Source: Vibrio maritimus (GTDB taxonomy: Bacteria; Pseudomonadota; Gammaproteobacteria; Enterobacterales; Vibrionaceae). Taken from it: DNA of 64,000 nt. Each line of letters starts with the position of its first letter. Position 1 is the stretch's first letter. The position numbers and the translations under genes are program-made. The stretch lies in assembly GCA_003263775.1 (NCBI GenBank), contig JYJJ01000067.1, positions 1 to 64,000 on the forward strand. The letters are read 5' to 3'. The notes under the pieces are model-generated. The model was given only the letters and a program-made list of their open reading frames with translations. It was not told the DNA's origin and did not search any database. This document shows, piece after piece, positions 18,246-28,767 of this stretch.

Positions 18246-20022
18246 ATGAAAATTCGCATTAGTCGTTTATTTGCGGCGATGCTCACCGTAGGCATTGCCC
18301 CTACAGCATCCGCATACGATCCACTCTACTCTGAACAATGGCATTTAAATAACACTGGGCAAACCTCCTTTGCTGCCAATCCTGGTGTCGTCGGCAATGA
18401 CCTAAACACACAGCTCACCCAAGCAATGGGAATAGCAGGTGTTGGCGTGAAGGTCGCCGTGATTGATACCGGGGTACAGATAGATCACCCTGATCTGGCC
18501 GCCAACGTGGTTCCCGGTAGCCGAAACCTAGTCGAGGACTCCGAGTTTCCAATTGACTATCCTATTGATGAAAATGGTCACGGCACCGCTGTTGCTGGTT
18601 TGATAAGCGCTGTGGGCAATAATGGTGAAGGCGGCCGCGGCGTTGCTTCTCGCTCCTCATTAGTGGGCTTTAACTGGCTTGATAGCCAAACCGTTGAAGG
18701 CTGGCTGATTTCTCACGGTGCTGACCCATCTACCAGCGATGTTCGCGTGTTTAACCAAAGCTATGGCTTTAGCCCTACTACACCGATTCCATTCGATGGC
18801 ACTGATCCTGAGTTCAAGCTTGAACTGGACGTAATGAAAGATGTCAGTAGCAATAACGCGTGGGGCGCGGGGCAATATTCGTTAAATCAGCGGGTAATGG
18901 TTATCGCTACTTCAACACGGGTCGCTTCTTTGTTCTGCCTTCTGATTTCTTTGCCGGAGCAATAATCTAGGACTGCCAATGCACAACTCGCAGCAGTCTT
19001 ACGACAACGCCAACTACTACAACCTCGTTACCAGTGCGCTAAGAGCCGATGGCACCCGCACTAGCTACTCTTCTGTCGGCACCAATGTCTGGGTAGCAGC
19101 TCCTGCTGGTGAATACGGCCAAGACTACCCTGCAATGGTCACCACCGACCTAATGGGCTGTGAGCAAGGACAAAACACCAGCAATGACCTAGGTATCAAT
19201 GGCCTGCATGGTGGAACTGAGTTCGATCCAAACTGTAACTACACCAGCACCATGAACGGTACCTCTTCTGCGGCGCCGAATACTTCGGGTGCCATTGCAG
19301 CCATTATGTCAACCAATCACGCGTTAACCGCGCGCGATGTTCGTGCTTTGCTCGCAGAGACCGCAAGCATCACCGATGCTGAAGATCCCGGCGTATCACT
19401 GGATTTTGTGAACAGCGAAGGTCAACTGGTGAGTTATCAAGCGATCTCCCCATGGCAGAAAAACGCCGCCGGTGTCGATTTTCATGCCTTCTATGGATTT
19501 GGTGCGGTTAACTTAGACGAAGCCATGAAACGTGCTCGCATGACCAACAATGTCCTACCACCGCAGGTCATCACACCATGGGTTAACAACGCCACCAAAG
19601 TTGCTGTGCCCGATGCGAGCCTAGCAGGAGGCGAGTCATCAATCAGCGTTTCCGATGAACTCACGGTCGAGTCGGTACAGGTCAAGCTAACACTCGATCA
19701 TACTCGCCTACCAGACCTAGCTATTGAGCTGATCTCTCCTTCCGGCACTCGCTCCGTACTGCAAACACCTCGTAATGGCTTAGTTGGCCAATCGCTTGAG
19801 CCAGACGTAGCGGGTTACGAAAATCAGCTCATGTTATCGAACCAATTCTATGGTGAAAGTGCGAAAGGTGAATGGACACTGCGGGCCATTGATACCAACG
19901 GTGATGAAGTGTTCTCTTACCTAGCCTACTTCAACTCTTCCACTATTTTTGAAGTACCAATGGCCAACAACACACAACCAGGCGTTCTCAAAAACTGGTC
20001 TATGCGTATCTTCGGTCATTAA
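18246..20022 (+). CDS. Secreted kexin-like S8 serine protease with P domain, frame interrupted twice
   Basis: About 590 residues. A signal peptide (MKIRISRLFAAMLTVG..TASA) is followed by a subtilisin-type domain: Asp in VAVIDTGVQIDHPD, His in NGHGTAVAGLIS, the oxyanion Asn in KSAGNGYRYF, and Ser in MNGTSSAAPNTSG. A C-terminal P/homo-B domain follows (ELTVESVQVKLTLDH...GEWTLRAIDTNGD). The oxyanion segment is readable only in the middle frame, 18873-18962. One G is missing from the run at 18869-18872 and one A at 18961-18962; the two shifts separate the listed halves. It matches the ASP/VvsA protease type of Aeromonas and Vibrio, whose maturation depends on a chaperone encoded just downstream, as here. 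Confidence 0.88.
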
Positions 20023-20034
20023 GGAGTCCACCTC

Positions 20035-20478
20035 ATGAAAACTATTACATTCTCAATTCTTGCGTTGTCGATGGCTGTCTCTAGCGTGAACGCAAAACAG
20101 TTGGCAGAGCAAGCAACACCCGATCTCTTTACTCCTTCTAATGCAGTAGAAGTCAATGGCGAGCAGTATCGAAAGCTGTCCATCAACGAAATTGCCAACG
20201 TGGCTGAGCTGCACGTGGGAGATGAAGTATTTAAAAACCCATTCAGTAACGTCTCCAAGGCAACTGGACTGGTGTTTATTACCGTCGACAATGCGAAAGA
20301 TGCCAAGGCGGTTGCTAGCGAGCTAAAGCTTGATGTGGTGTTCGCTCAAGGTGAGTCAGCCGTACTTCGCGCATCTCAAGGCCAAGATCTACTGGCGATC
20401 AGTAATTATCTCAATGCGGATAGCCGAGTGAAAGCGTCAAAGATAGAGCTCAATAGCAGTAAATATCTGCAGCAATAG
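20035..20478 (+). CDS. Probable dedicated chaperone of the S8 protease (ORF2/VvsB type)
   Basis: A 147-residue exported protein with signal peptide MKTITFSILALSMAVSSVNA. It starts 12 bases after the protease stop codon with AAGGAG upstream, so it is in the same operon. In Aeromonas sobria the ASP protease needs the product of the following gene (ORF2) as a chaperone for its maturation, and V. vulnificus has the equivalent vvsA-vvsB pair. The size, signal peptide and position fit that role. The functional call rests on position and family memory, not on a diagnostic motif. Confidence 0.72.
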   Translation: MKTITFSILALSMAVSSVNAKQLAEQATPDLFTPSNAVEVNGEQYRKLSINEIANVAELHVGDEVFKNPFSNVSKATGLVFITVDNAKDAKAVASELKLDVVFAQGESAVLRASQGQDLLAISNYLNADSRVKASKIELNSSKYLQQ

Positions 20479-20513
20479 CGCTCAATGACACATAGGAAAC
20501 CATAACTAAAGAC

Positions 20514-20542
20514 GACAATGCCCTAATTGCTGGGGCATTGTC
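20514..20542. terminator. Bidirectional terminator
   Basis: Perfect stem GACAATGCCC / GGGGCATTGTC between the converging protease-chaperone operon and the PKD-protease gene. Confidence 0.82.
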
Positions 20543-20557
20543 ATCTATTATTTTAAA

Positions 20558-22197
20558 CTACTGGCAATAGCCGAGTAATTGCCATGCGTCATCGCTACCA
20601 GAGTGTTCATCCGGTGACTGTCCTTTGTTCCACCATTTTGCCTGATATTGGTGTTGCTCTTGATGCACGGTATCACCTGCTTGATAGCTCAAGTCACTTT
20701 GCCATTCCGCTACTCCTCCACACTGCTCAGTAGGTAAGCTTTGTACACTAAGCCACTTTGAGGTTTTATGGGATTGACCTTTGTAATCGGTCACCGTCAA
20801 GCTCACTAGATAGTCTCCATCCGAGGCATACAGGTGCGGCGGACTCATTAGCGCGCTACTGACCCCATCGCCAAATCGCCAGTAATAAGAGACAATATTG
20901 TCGTCACTGTGGGTTGAGCGAGATGCATCAAACTCACATTTTCTAGCATCACACTCAACATCTATGACGGCTGTAGGCGGCAACATACCAGGCTCACCAA
21001 CACGGCTGTTAGGTACGCCGTTTGGGAAATGGCTTTCTATCAGAGGCCAAATTTTGCTGATGTGGGCGCCTTTGTTATAACAACCTCCTAAGTGGTGCAG
21101 CGCCACCACATTATTCGTTGAGGCCGCTATCACTGGCGAACCAGATGAACCACCTTCTGTATCGCATAGATAACCGGAATTGGTATCGATGCCTCTACCA
21201 TCTGTCACCGGTTTGTCGACTTGGCATCGATTACCTTGCTGTCACTGTATATACCTAGCTCTTTAAAGCGTCCTCCCGCATGCTGCGGAATATAAATCGT
21301 TTCGTTCGCCTCAGGAATTCGCGGATCGAGTCCAAGGTAGCCGAACGCACGAATGGCATCAAAGTCTTTAACCGATAAGAGCGACATATCGAGCGTCCAA
21401 TCCGTCTCAAGCAGCTGATCAACCGAGACTTTGATGATATCGGCCCGCTCACCGCCGCAGTACTTTTGCTGGAAGTTAAACCAAAGCTCTGCACTTGCCG
21501 CCTCTCTTGCATCCCCGACACAGTGGTTATTCGTGATCACGTGATTATCAGCGCCAACACGCCACGCAGTGCAGGATTTCCTACCATCAATTAAGATCCG
21601 CGCAACGGGTTTACTGTGCTGGTATTCCGTTGGGTGGCTAAACTCAAAGCAAGAAGCACCACGCTTATCATCACTGTTGCCACAGATGCTCTCAGTTTCT
21701 ACATCGAGCCCATTAAGCTGTTGCTCGACTTGCGGCTCTGGAAGACCAACCTGAATATGATCGATCACCGCTGAAGACTGACCACCCGCACCCAATATTC
21801 GCACTTCCACCGTATCACCACTTACCGACATCGCAGAGAATCGTTCAATTCCATCATCATCGCCACTCATGGTTCTTGGCGCACTATGCTTTGTTCCATA
21901 ATGATAGACTTCAGTTCGATTCGGACTGGCAACTTCCACCACCACTCCCTCTTCTAGCGTCAATTGGGAAAAGTGCACTTTAATAAAGCTCGCTCCGGGC
22001 TCAGAAAACACGTAGGTATCTTCCAACGGCTTGGCATTAGACAGTAAACGAACATTCACAGGAACAGTTTTTGAAATATCAGGTAATTCGAACGATGCTG
22101 CAAAACTAAAGCTCGTCATACACCATACAGCGAGTAGACAAGCCGCTTTCCAAGTGTGTTTCATCGGCATTCGGTCGAGTAATTTTCGTTTTTCCAT
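20558..22197 (-). CDS. Secreted trypsin-like protease with PKD and chitin-binding domains, frame interrupted
   Basis: About 546 residues. Signal peptide near the start (CLLAVWCMTSFSFAA), a N-terminal beta domain, a trypsin-fold protease (His in VITNNHCVGD, Asp in TDWTLDMSLLSV, Ser in TEGGSSGSPVIAAS), a PKD domain (SYYWRFGDGVSS), and a C-terminal CBM5/12 module (YQAKWWNKGQSPDE). One base is missing in the CC at 21234-21235; restoring CCC joins 21205-22197 to 20558-21208 as SKGNRCQVDKPVTDGRG. It is a close paralogue of the next gene upstream, with the same domain order. Presumed to leave through type II secretion and act on chitin-associated protein. Confidence 0.85.
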
Positions 22198-22348
22198 ATG
22201 CTCTCCAGATCATTGATAGTAACTACTGTCACTACCATAAAACGCCGTTAGGCGATCTTTGGAAAGCTTGCTGACTATTTGTAATGGTTTCGAGAGAGTA
22301 TAAAGCGAGGTGCAATTGATAGGTTGCACCCCGATGAGAGATTGTGAC

Positions 22349-24007
22349 TTACTGGCAAGCCCCCACAAGCGTCCACACATCCCACTGCGCTGAGTTATCC
22401 GCAGGATTTTCGCCGCGTGTCCACCACTTAGCTTGATACTGCGAACCTTGATGCTGCACGTTATCACCACCTAAATAAGTTTGAGATGCCGACCACGAAG
22501 TTAGAGCACCACAAGTACCACTAGAACCGTTTTGTACGCTAACCACCTGAGTTGCAGTGTCAGACGAACCTTGATTGTCGGTAACAATTAGCGTCACAGT
22601 GTATTGCCCCGATGATACATAGCTATGGCTAGCGCTTACGCCCTGACTGCTCGCTCCATCTCCAAATCGCCAGCTGTAAGTGGCAATGTTGCCATCAGAG
22701 TCACTGGATTGATTGGCGTTAAACTGACAAGAGAGTGCAGTGCAATTCACATCCATTTGAGCGATGGGAGCCTGATTACCACCCGATGGGCTGCCGACAT
22801 TACTCGTAGGGACACCAGCCGGAAAGTGTGAAGAAACCAAAGGCCAGATTTTGCTAATGTGGGCGCCTTTGTTGTAGCAGCCACCCAAATGGTGCAAGGC
22901 AACAACACGGTGACTGCTCGCGGCCAGTACCGGTGAGCCCGACGAGCCGCCTTCGGTATCACAAAGATAGCCAGAATCTGTGTTACTACCTCGACCATTG
23001 GTCACCGGTCTATCTACCACGCAACGTGCACCGTTATCGGTCTCTATACCCAGCTCTTTCAAGCGTCCACCTGGGTGCTGAGGTATGTAAATGGTCTCCA
23101 GCAAGCTAGGAATACGTGGGTCGAGGCCAAGATATCCAAACGATTGAATGGTCGAAAAGTTTTTGACGGTAAACAGACTAAAGTCCAAGTCGTAGCCCGT
23201 TTCCAATAGCTTATCAGCTTGCACCTTCACTACACTACCTCGGCTACCACCACATTGACTGAGCTGGTAGTTAAACCACACTTCGGTATTGGCAGCCTCA
23301 CTCGCTGACTCAATACAGTGATTGTTGGTCATCATATGGTTATTCGGCCCTACTCGCCAAGCGGTACATAAACTTCGACCACCGATGAGAATGCGCGCCA
23401 CCGGTCTACTGTGCGCTACCTCTTTTCCGTATTTATTTTCGAAGCACGCGACAGCTTGCTTATTATCCGAGCCACAGATTGACTCCTCTCCAGAAGGACT
23501 GGCGTTAATCACCTGCTCAAGCTGACCTTGAGGTAAGCCAACTTGTATGTAGTCAATGACCGCACTGCCCTCGCCTATCAGCATCACTTCAACCGCATCA
23601 CCGGCTATCGACATGGCAGAGAATTGCGTTACGCCATCATCGCCTTGACTGCTATCGATTGTCATTGGGGTGTTGTGCTTCGCACTGTAGACATAACGTT
23701 CACTGCCATCACTACTGACAACTTCAATCGCTGCGCCTTCAGGCAACACAACATCGCGAAAGTGTACTTTGATAAAACTCGCACCTGGCTCAGAAAAACG
23801 AAATACTTCTGAGGTAACAAGCGTCGATTCCGTTTGCTCAGAACTCACGCTTAGGGTGTGGTTGGTTGTACTTATACTAGAAACGCTAGGCAGCTCAGTT
23901 TGGCCATTAACCAGTGCGTGGGAAGAAAAACTCAAGCTAGCGCTGGCTAGCAGTAGGCTCATTCCTTGCCAAAGAGGCAAGCGTGAACCAATTTGTGGTC
24001 GATCCAT
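22349..24007 (-). CDS. Secreted trypsin-like protease with PKD and chitin-binding domains
   Basis: Intact 552-residue paralogue of the adjacent downstream gene. Signal peptide (MSLLLASASLSFSSHA). Protease catalytic residues in MMTNNHCIES (His), GYDLDFSLFTV (Asp) and TEGGSSGSPVLAAS (Ser). A PKD domain follows (GNIATYSWRFGDGASS, about residues 420-490), then a CBM5/12 module ending WTLVGACQ. Several Cys pairs suggest disulfides. The layout resembles lysyl-endopeptidase-like extracellular proteases of marine Vibrio. AAGGA 8 bases upstream supports the start. The pair most likely arose by tandem duplication. Confidence 0.9.
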   Translation of the reverse strand: MDRPQIGSRLPLWQGMSLLLASASLSFSSHALVNGQTELPSVSSISTTNHTLSVSSEQTESTLVTSEVFRFSEPGASFIKVHFRDVVLPEGAAIEVVSSDGSERYVYSAKHNTPMTIDSSQGDDGVTQFSAMSIAGDAVEVMLIGEGSAVIDYIQVGLPQGQLEQVINASPSGEESICGSDNKQAVACFENKYGKEVAHSRPVARILIGGRSLCTAWRVGPNNHMMTNNHCIESASEAANTEVWFNYQLSQCGGSRGSVVKVQADKLLETGYDLDFSLFTVKNFSTIQSFGYLGLDPRIPSLLETIYIPQHPGGRLKELGIETDNGARCVVDRPVTNGRGSNTDSGYLCDTEGGSSGSPVLAASSHRVVALHHLGGCYNKGAHISKIWPLVSSHFPAGVPTSNVGSPSGGNQAPIAQMDVNCTALSCQFNANQSSDSDGNIATYSWRFGDGASSQGVSASHSYVSSGQYTVTLIVTDNQGSSDTATQVVSVQNGSSGTCGALTSWSASQTYLGGDNVQHQGSQYQAKWWTRGENPADNSAQWDVWTLVGACQ

Positions 24008-24202
24008 GAAAGGTTCCTTACTGTGAATTAGTTAAACACCTAGGTGTTACTCATTCACAGTAGTCAGGCTTATTGGAACCTAGCGGACGATTTGGTGGTG
24101 AGTATGAGGTTTTACGAGTTGATATAGGCTCTTTGGCAACTGATATGTTGCTTGGGCAACACGTCCTGTGAACTCAACCATACAACTCACTCAATTGAGG
24201 AA

Positions 24203-24409
24203 CTACTTTACCTCTTTTTCAGCAGAAGTTTCTTCTGTCTCTAAAGTTTCAACCGCTTCAGCTTGCTCAGAATTCGCTGCTTGCTCCGCTTCCATTTTGG
24301 CGCGTTCAGCTTTTGAGATATAGCGCGGCTTGTTGCTGTTGTGCTTTTTAGCGTTGCCTTTTTTCGCTTTTGCTTTCAGGATCTGGATGACCTTCTTCTT
24401 TCTGTTCAT
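24203..24409 (-). CDS. Small basic-acidic DUF2986-like protein
   Basis: 68 residues. The N-terminal half is very Lys-rich (MNRKKKVIQILKAKAKKGN, then KPRYISKAERAKME) and the C-terminal half is Glu-rich. This charge split and the KPRYISKAERAK core match the DUF2986 family as I remember it. Function unknown; the basic half could bind RNA or ribosomes. Confidence 0.65.
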   Translation of the reverse strand: MNRKKKVIQILKAKAKKGNAKKHNSNKPRYISKAERAKMEAEQAANSEQAEAVETLETEETSAEKEVK

Positions 24410-24490
24410 AAACGGCTCTATTCTCTAGCGGGTTTTCATGGGCTGCGCATGATAGCGCTCTCTTGGATGTTAATCCACTGCTAAGCACTA

Positions 24491-24985
24491 CTACTTGCCA
24501 TCGAGAACATTTATCTCATCCCCTTTGCCCTGTACATAGCTGCCTAGGTGCGTTGCAAAACTCTGCCCTTCAATTATCGGCAGCACATCTTGCGCCAAAT
24601 TTGCTGGAAAAACTTTTAACGTCGACAGTTCATCAATAGCAAGCCACTTCACTTCTTGAATATAGCTTTCATCATTAAGCCCCACGAGATTTCCAAGGCC
24701 GGGCTCACCTTGCCAATCACGAATATGATAAAACAGCTCAACATGGTAGCGCTCAGCCGACGTCTCATAAAACTCGCGCACACAGATTAGCTCGCCAACA
24801 TCGACATCCAGGTTCGTTTCCTCTTTGAACTCGCGCACCAAACTCTGCTTAGTACTGACATCCCCAGCCTCAAAACCGCCACCTGGTGGTATCCAATATT
24901 CGCCTGAGTAAGGATCTTTAACACGCAGCATCAAAATGCGATTGTCGTTAACCGCTATCCCAGCGGCGCGAATGCGATGTTTCAT
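24491..24985 (-). CDS. NUDIX hydrolase
   Basis: 164 residues with a complete Nudix box from about residue 36 (GGGFEAGDVSTKQSLVREF then KEETNL), matching GX5EX7REUXEEXGU. It should hydrolyse a nucleoside diphosphate linked to another group, with Mg2+; the substrate cannot be predicted. Its start overlaps the end of the deacetylase-family gene by four bases (24982-24985), which points to translational coupling. Confidence 0.88.
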   Translation of the reverse strand: MKHRIRAAGIAVNDNRILMLRVKDPYSGEYWIPPGGGFEAGDVSTKQSLVREFKEETNLDVDVGELICVREFYETSAERYHVELFYHIRDWQGEPGLGNLVGLNDESYIQEVKWLAIDELSTLKVFPANLAQDVLPIIEGQSFATHLGSYVQGKGDEINVLDGK

Positions 24986-25893
24986 GTTAACTCCTTTAAC
25001 GTAGCGGCTGCTTCAATCAGCGACATGTGAATCGGCACCAAATCTGCGTGATTACTCCGATAACCTCCCCCAATCACACACGCGATTGGAATGGCACGTT
25101 GCTGGCAAATAGCGAGCATCCAGCGGTCTCGTTCACGTATGCCATCAAGAGTGACATTCAAAAAGCCAAGTTCATCATCTTGGTGGATATCAACGCCGGC
25201 ATCGAAGAGCACCAAATCTGGTTGATGAATATCAAGGGCAAACTGCACAACCTGCTTAAAGCTTGGCAAAAATTCGCCATCCTCGGCACCTTTAGTAAAT
25301 GGCACGTCGAAATCAGAATCGGGTTTTCGCGCTGGAAAATTTTTATCGCAATGCAGTGAGAGCGTGATGATTTGCGAGTTTTGTGCCATCAGTGATGCCG
25401 TGCCATCACCATGGTGAACATCGCTATCGATGATCAGTACCTTGTCGACGCCCTGCGAAATCGCGTGCTGCGCTGCGACCGCCAAATCATTAAACAGGCA
25501 AAAGCCACTGCCATAATCAAAATGGGCGTGGTGATAACCACCACTTAAGTGAATGGCTAAGCCATTTTCAAGCGCCTCTTTAACCGCCAGTACCGTGCCA
25601 CCCGTTGAAGTCAACGTGCGCTCGATGAGACGCTCACTCCACGGAAAACCAATACGGCGCATCTTCGCAGCTGGCAGAAGTCCCGACACTAAATTATCAG
25701 TGTAGGTATGACAGTGGGTCTGTTTAATATCATCCACGCTAAGCGCTTGGGGTTCGACAAATCGAAACAGCGACGAGTTGGAATAGCGCTCAGAGACCGC
25801 CTCATAAAGCAGCTCATATTTACGAATTGGGTAACGATGCCCATCAGGCAATGGCAGTGCGGAGTAAATAGGATGATAGATGAGTGGAATCAA
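24982..25893 (-). CDS. Histone deacetylase-family protein (AcuC/AphA-like)
   Basis: 303 residues of the arginase-fold deacetylase family, Zn-dependent amidohydrolases acting on acetyl-lysine or acetylpolyamines. Visible motifs: LSGGYHHAHFDYGSGFCLFND (given in two parts: LSGGYHHAHF and GSGFCLFNDLAV), the metal site IDSDVHHGDGT, and FDAGVDIHQDDELG. The start codon is TTG at 25893, supported because the family N-terminus LIYHPIYSALPLPDGHRYP begins right after it. First gene of a two-gene operon with the NUDIX hydrolase. Confidence 0.85.
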   Translation of the reverse strand: MIPLIYHPIYSALPLPDGHRYPIRKYELLYEAVSERYSNSSLFRFVEPQALSVDDIKQTHCHTYTDNLVSGLLPAAKMRRIGFPWSERLIERTLTSTGGTVLAVKEALENGLAIHLSGGYHHAHFDYGSGFCLFNDLAVAAQHAISQGVDKVLIIDSDVHHGDGTASLMAQNSQIITLSLHCDKNFPARKPDSDFDVPFTKGAEDGEFLPSFKQVVQFALDIHQPDLVLFDAGVDIHQDDELGFLNVTLDGIRERDRWMLAICQQRAIPIACVIGGGYRSNHADLVPIHMSLIEAAATLKELT

Positions 25894-25965
25894 AGTATTC
25901 TATTCTCAGTTAAATCAAAGACACAAAAACATGTTACAAAAACATAGTAGCGCTAGGAGAGCAAC

Positions 25966-26652
25966 ATGAAAACCGTCTTCATAACCGGAGCCAATCGAGG
26001 TATCGGCCTCGCTTTGACCAAAAAGTACTTAGAGTCCGGCTTTAGGGTTCATGCCACCTACCGCAGCGCCAGCTCCGCTCACGAATTGCTTTCTCTGGAA
26101 GTAAGCGAATCTCACCTTGCCACACACTCGCTAGATGTGACCGATTACGGCTCGGTAGCGAAATTAGTGCAAATTCTGCCGGACATCGACATCTTCATCA
26201 ATAACGCAGGTTACTACGGCCCGAAAGGCTACGGCTTCGGTAATACCGATGTCGATGAATGGCGCAAAGTATTTGAAATCAACAGTATCGCACCACTTAA
26301 ACTGACTGAACTGCTGTATCCAAAACTCATTAGCTCGTCGGTTAAAATCATTGCCTGCTTGTCGTCGAAAGTCGGCAGCATGGCAGAAAACACCTCTGGT
26401 GGCGGTTATATCTATCGCTCATCGAAAGCAGCACTTAACTCGGTGGTGAAAAGTTTGAGTAACGATCTCACTTCACAAGGCTTTACCGTACTGGCGCTGC
26501 ACCCTGGTTGGGTACAAACCGAAATGGGTGGGCCAAATGCGCTGATTTCCACCTCAGCATCAGCAAGCGGTTTATACACGGTGATCCGCAATTCGTCTCT
26601 GGATGATTCTGGTAAGTTTTTGAACTTTGAAGGTAAAGAGCTACCTTGGTAG
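25966..26652 (+). CDS. SDR-family oxidoreductase (C-factor-like)
   Basis: 228 residues. Cofactor motif TGANRGIG at residues 7-14, the NNAG motif (FINNAGYYG), catalytic Ser before the YRSSKAALN Tyr-xxx-Lys motif, and the LHPGWVQTEMGG segment. This is a complete classical short-chain dehydrogenase. The pattern resembles CsgA/C-factor-type SDRs; the substrate is unknown. AGGAG is upstream of the ATG. Confidence 0.88.
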   Translation: MKTVFITGANRGIGLALTKKYLESGFRVHATYRSASSAHELLSLEVSESHLATHSLDVTDYGSVAKLVQILPDIDIFINNAGYYGPKGYGFGNTDVDEWRKVFEINSIAPLKLTELLYPKLISSSVKIIACLSSKVGSMAENTSGGGYIYRSSKAALNSVVKSLSNDLTSQGFTVLALHPGWVQTEMGGPNALISTSASASGLYTVIRNSSLDDSGKFLNFEGKELPW

Positions 26653-26689
26653 CTCTATTGCAATTGAATGCAGTGTAAGTAGCGCCGAA

Positions 26690-28654
26690 TTAGCTCGCTT
26701 TTGGTTTGCTGCGACGCTTACCAGTTGAACTACCTGCAGAGCGGCGTTTTTTGTACTTTTTGAAAGCAGGCTTTTCCACTTTCGGTAGATTACGCAGCGA
26801 CTCAGGCACTGGGCCTGTTTTCACCTGCCCCATCAACTGATCCAGTTTTACATTCAAATCCGACATGAAAGGCCCGTACGATTGGGTCTTTTCTGCCATA
26901 CCTTGTAGCTGAAACTCCCAATGCGCCGTCATATCTGGATACGTTGATTCATCAGGCAATGCATGAATAAGACCGCGACCTGCTGGCGTTGACATCACAG
27001 ACTTGCCCTGACGGCTTAGCAACTGGCGTTTAAACAGCGTATCTAGAATGCCTGCGCGAGTCGCTTCCGTGCCGATACCATCGGTGTCACGCAAGATCTT
27101 TTTCAGTGACTTATCTTCAACGAAACGGCTGATACCGGTCATCGCTTGCAGTAAGGTGGCTTCGGTAAAGTGACGCGGTGGCTCCGTTTTCTTCTCGCCA
27201 ATTTGGCCTTCACGACAAGTAAGAACAGTGCCGACTTCAAGCGGTGGTACGGCATCTACCCCTTCTTCTTGATCATTGGCACTATTGCCCAGCAGTACTC
27301 GCCAGCCAGGCTCTTGCAGACGTTTTCCTTTTGCAACGAACTGGCCACCTTGAATATCAAACTCCAGCATGGCCTCTGCGTATACTGCCGCAGGGTAAAA
27401 CTGCATCACATACTGTCGTGCGATCAAGCCATAGACTTTTTCTTCAAAGCCAGAAAGCACCATGCTGGTCTTTTTAGGCGTTGGGATAATCGCGTGGTGG
27501 GCATCGACTTTACTGTCATTCCACGCTTTAGACTTACGACTGCTGTCTGCACCATCGACAGCAGCGGAATACTCTTGGCTGTTGTTCTTAATCGCTGCCA
27601 GCACGTCGTTGGCTTGGTAGAAATGATCTTTCGGTAGGTAGCGGTTGTCTGAGCGCGGATAGGTAATCAGCTTGTGTTTTTCATACAACGCCTGACACAC
27701 ATCCAGTACCTGTTGAGCACTCATGTTATAGCGTTTCGCGGCGTCAATTTGCAGCGCCGACAACGAATAAGGCAGCGGCGCGTTTTGTTTGGTCGACTTA
27801 TGCTCCGACTTAACGACTTTGGCCGGCTGTCCTTGAATGCGCTGCGCCACGTTCTCAACTAGCTTGCGATTGAGAACGCGTCCTTCTTCATCTTGCCATG
27901 GTTTACACGCTTCGCTCGGTCGCCATTTAGCGCGAATATCGAATGCGGGGCCGTTGTCTTGGTATGGTATCAAAGCGTGCAACGTGAAATAGTCACGGGG
28001 AACAAAGTTCTCAATCTCTTCATCACGACGAACCACCAATCCCAGTACTGGCGTTTGTACTCGCCCAACTGACAGTACGCCTTGATAACCGGCCTTTTGA
28101 CCAAGCAAGGTGTACGCTCGCGACATGTTCATGCCATAGAGCCAATCGGCACGTGAACGCGCCAATGCAGAGACGGACAAAGGCACAAACTCGCGGTTCA
28201 TACGCATATTATTGAGCGCTTTTTTCACCGCAGGTAAGTTAAGGTCGCTGATCAGCAAACGCTGGGCAGTCTCCTTCTTAGATTTAGGGACTTTGCAGTA
28301 GTCGATAACTTCATCCACCAGCAGTTGCCCTTCTCTATCCGGGTCACCAGCGTTGACGATTTGCGTCGCGGTTTTAAGTAACTTCTTCACTGCCGTAAGC
28401 TGCTTGGAGGCACTTTTTCTCGGTCTTAACTGCCACTGGTCGGGCACAATCGGAAGATCAGCAAGATTCCATTTTTTGTAGCGCTCGTCATAAGCGTCTG
28501 GCTCCACTTGCTCTAGCAAGTGACCAATACACCAAGTGACGACATCGCCGTTACCACATTGAATAAACCCATCCCCTTTTTTCTGAGGGTTAGGTAAGGC
28601 AGCGGCAATCGCTCGACCAAGGCTGGGTTTTTCTGCAATGAAAAGACGCGTCAT
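26690..28654 (-). CDS. topB: DNA topoisomerase III
   Basis: 654 residues, type IA topoisomerase that decatenates single-stranded and replication intermediates. The Toprim domain has EKPSLGRAIAAALP and the metal motif DPDREGQLL. The catalytic Tyr is in LITYPRSDNRYL (about residue 329). The IGTEATRAGI region supports the family. The C-terminus is short and very basic (KKYKKRRSAGSSTGKRR) without zinc fingers, as is usual for TopB. It is preceded by a hairpin that probably ends the nitroreductase transcript. Confidence 0.96.
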   Translation of the reverse strand: MTRLFIAEKPSLGRAIAAALPNPQKKGDGFIQCGNGDVVTWCIGHLLEQVEPDAYDERYKKWNLADLPIVPDQWQLRPRKSASKQLTAVKKLLKTATQIVNAGDPDREGQLLVDEVIDYCKVPKSKKETAQRLLISDLNLPAVKKALNNMRMNREFVPLSVSALARSRADWLYGMNMSRAYTLLGQKAGYQGVLSVGRVQTPVLGLVVRRDEEIENFVPRDYFTLHALIPYQDNGPAFDIRAKWRPSEACKPWQDEEGRVLNRKLVENVAQRIQGQPAKVVKSEHKSTKQNAPLPYSLSALQIDAAKRYNMSAQQVLDVCQALYEKHKLITYPRSDNRYLPKDHFYQANDVLAAIKNNSQEYSAAVDGADSSRKSKAWNDSKVDAHHAIIPTPKKTSMVLSGFEEKVYGLIARQYVMQFYPAAVYAEAMLEFDIQGGQFVAKGKRLQEPGWRVLLGNSANDQEEGVDAVPPLEVGTVLTCREGQIGEKKTEPPRHFTEATLLQAMTGISRFVEDKSLKKILRDTDGIGTEATRAGILDTLFKRQLLSRQGKSVMSTPAGRGLIHALPDESTYPDMTAHWEFQLQGMAEKTQSYGPFMSDLNVKLDQLMGQVKTGPVPESLRNLPKVEKPAFKKYKKRRSAGSSTGKRRSKPKAS

Positions 28655-28676
28655 AAAATGAAATGAGTCGAAAAAA

Positions 28677-28706
28677 TAAAGGTAAGCTTAACTAAGCTTA
28701 CCTTTG
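28677..28706 (-). terminator. Terminator after the nitroreductase gene
   Basis: Stem AAGGTAAGCTTA / TAAGCTTACCTT, with a T-rich stretch on its topB-proximal side, in the gap between the two genes. Confidence 0.7.
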
Positions 28707-28767
28707 CGAATCAAGAAAAAACTGTATAAATAGCCAGTTAATCCCACTCTATTCTAAAAAGTGGCTA

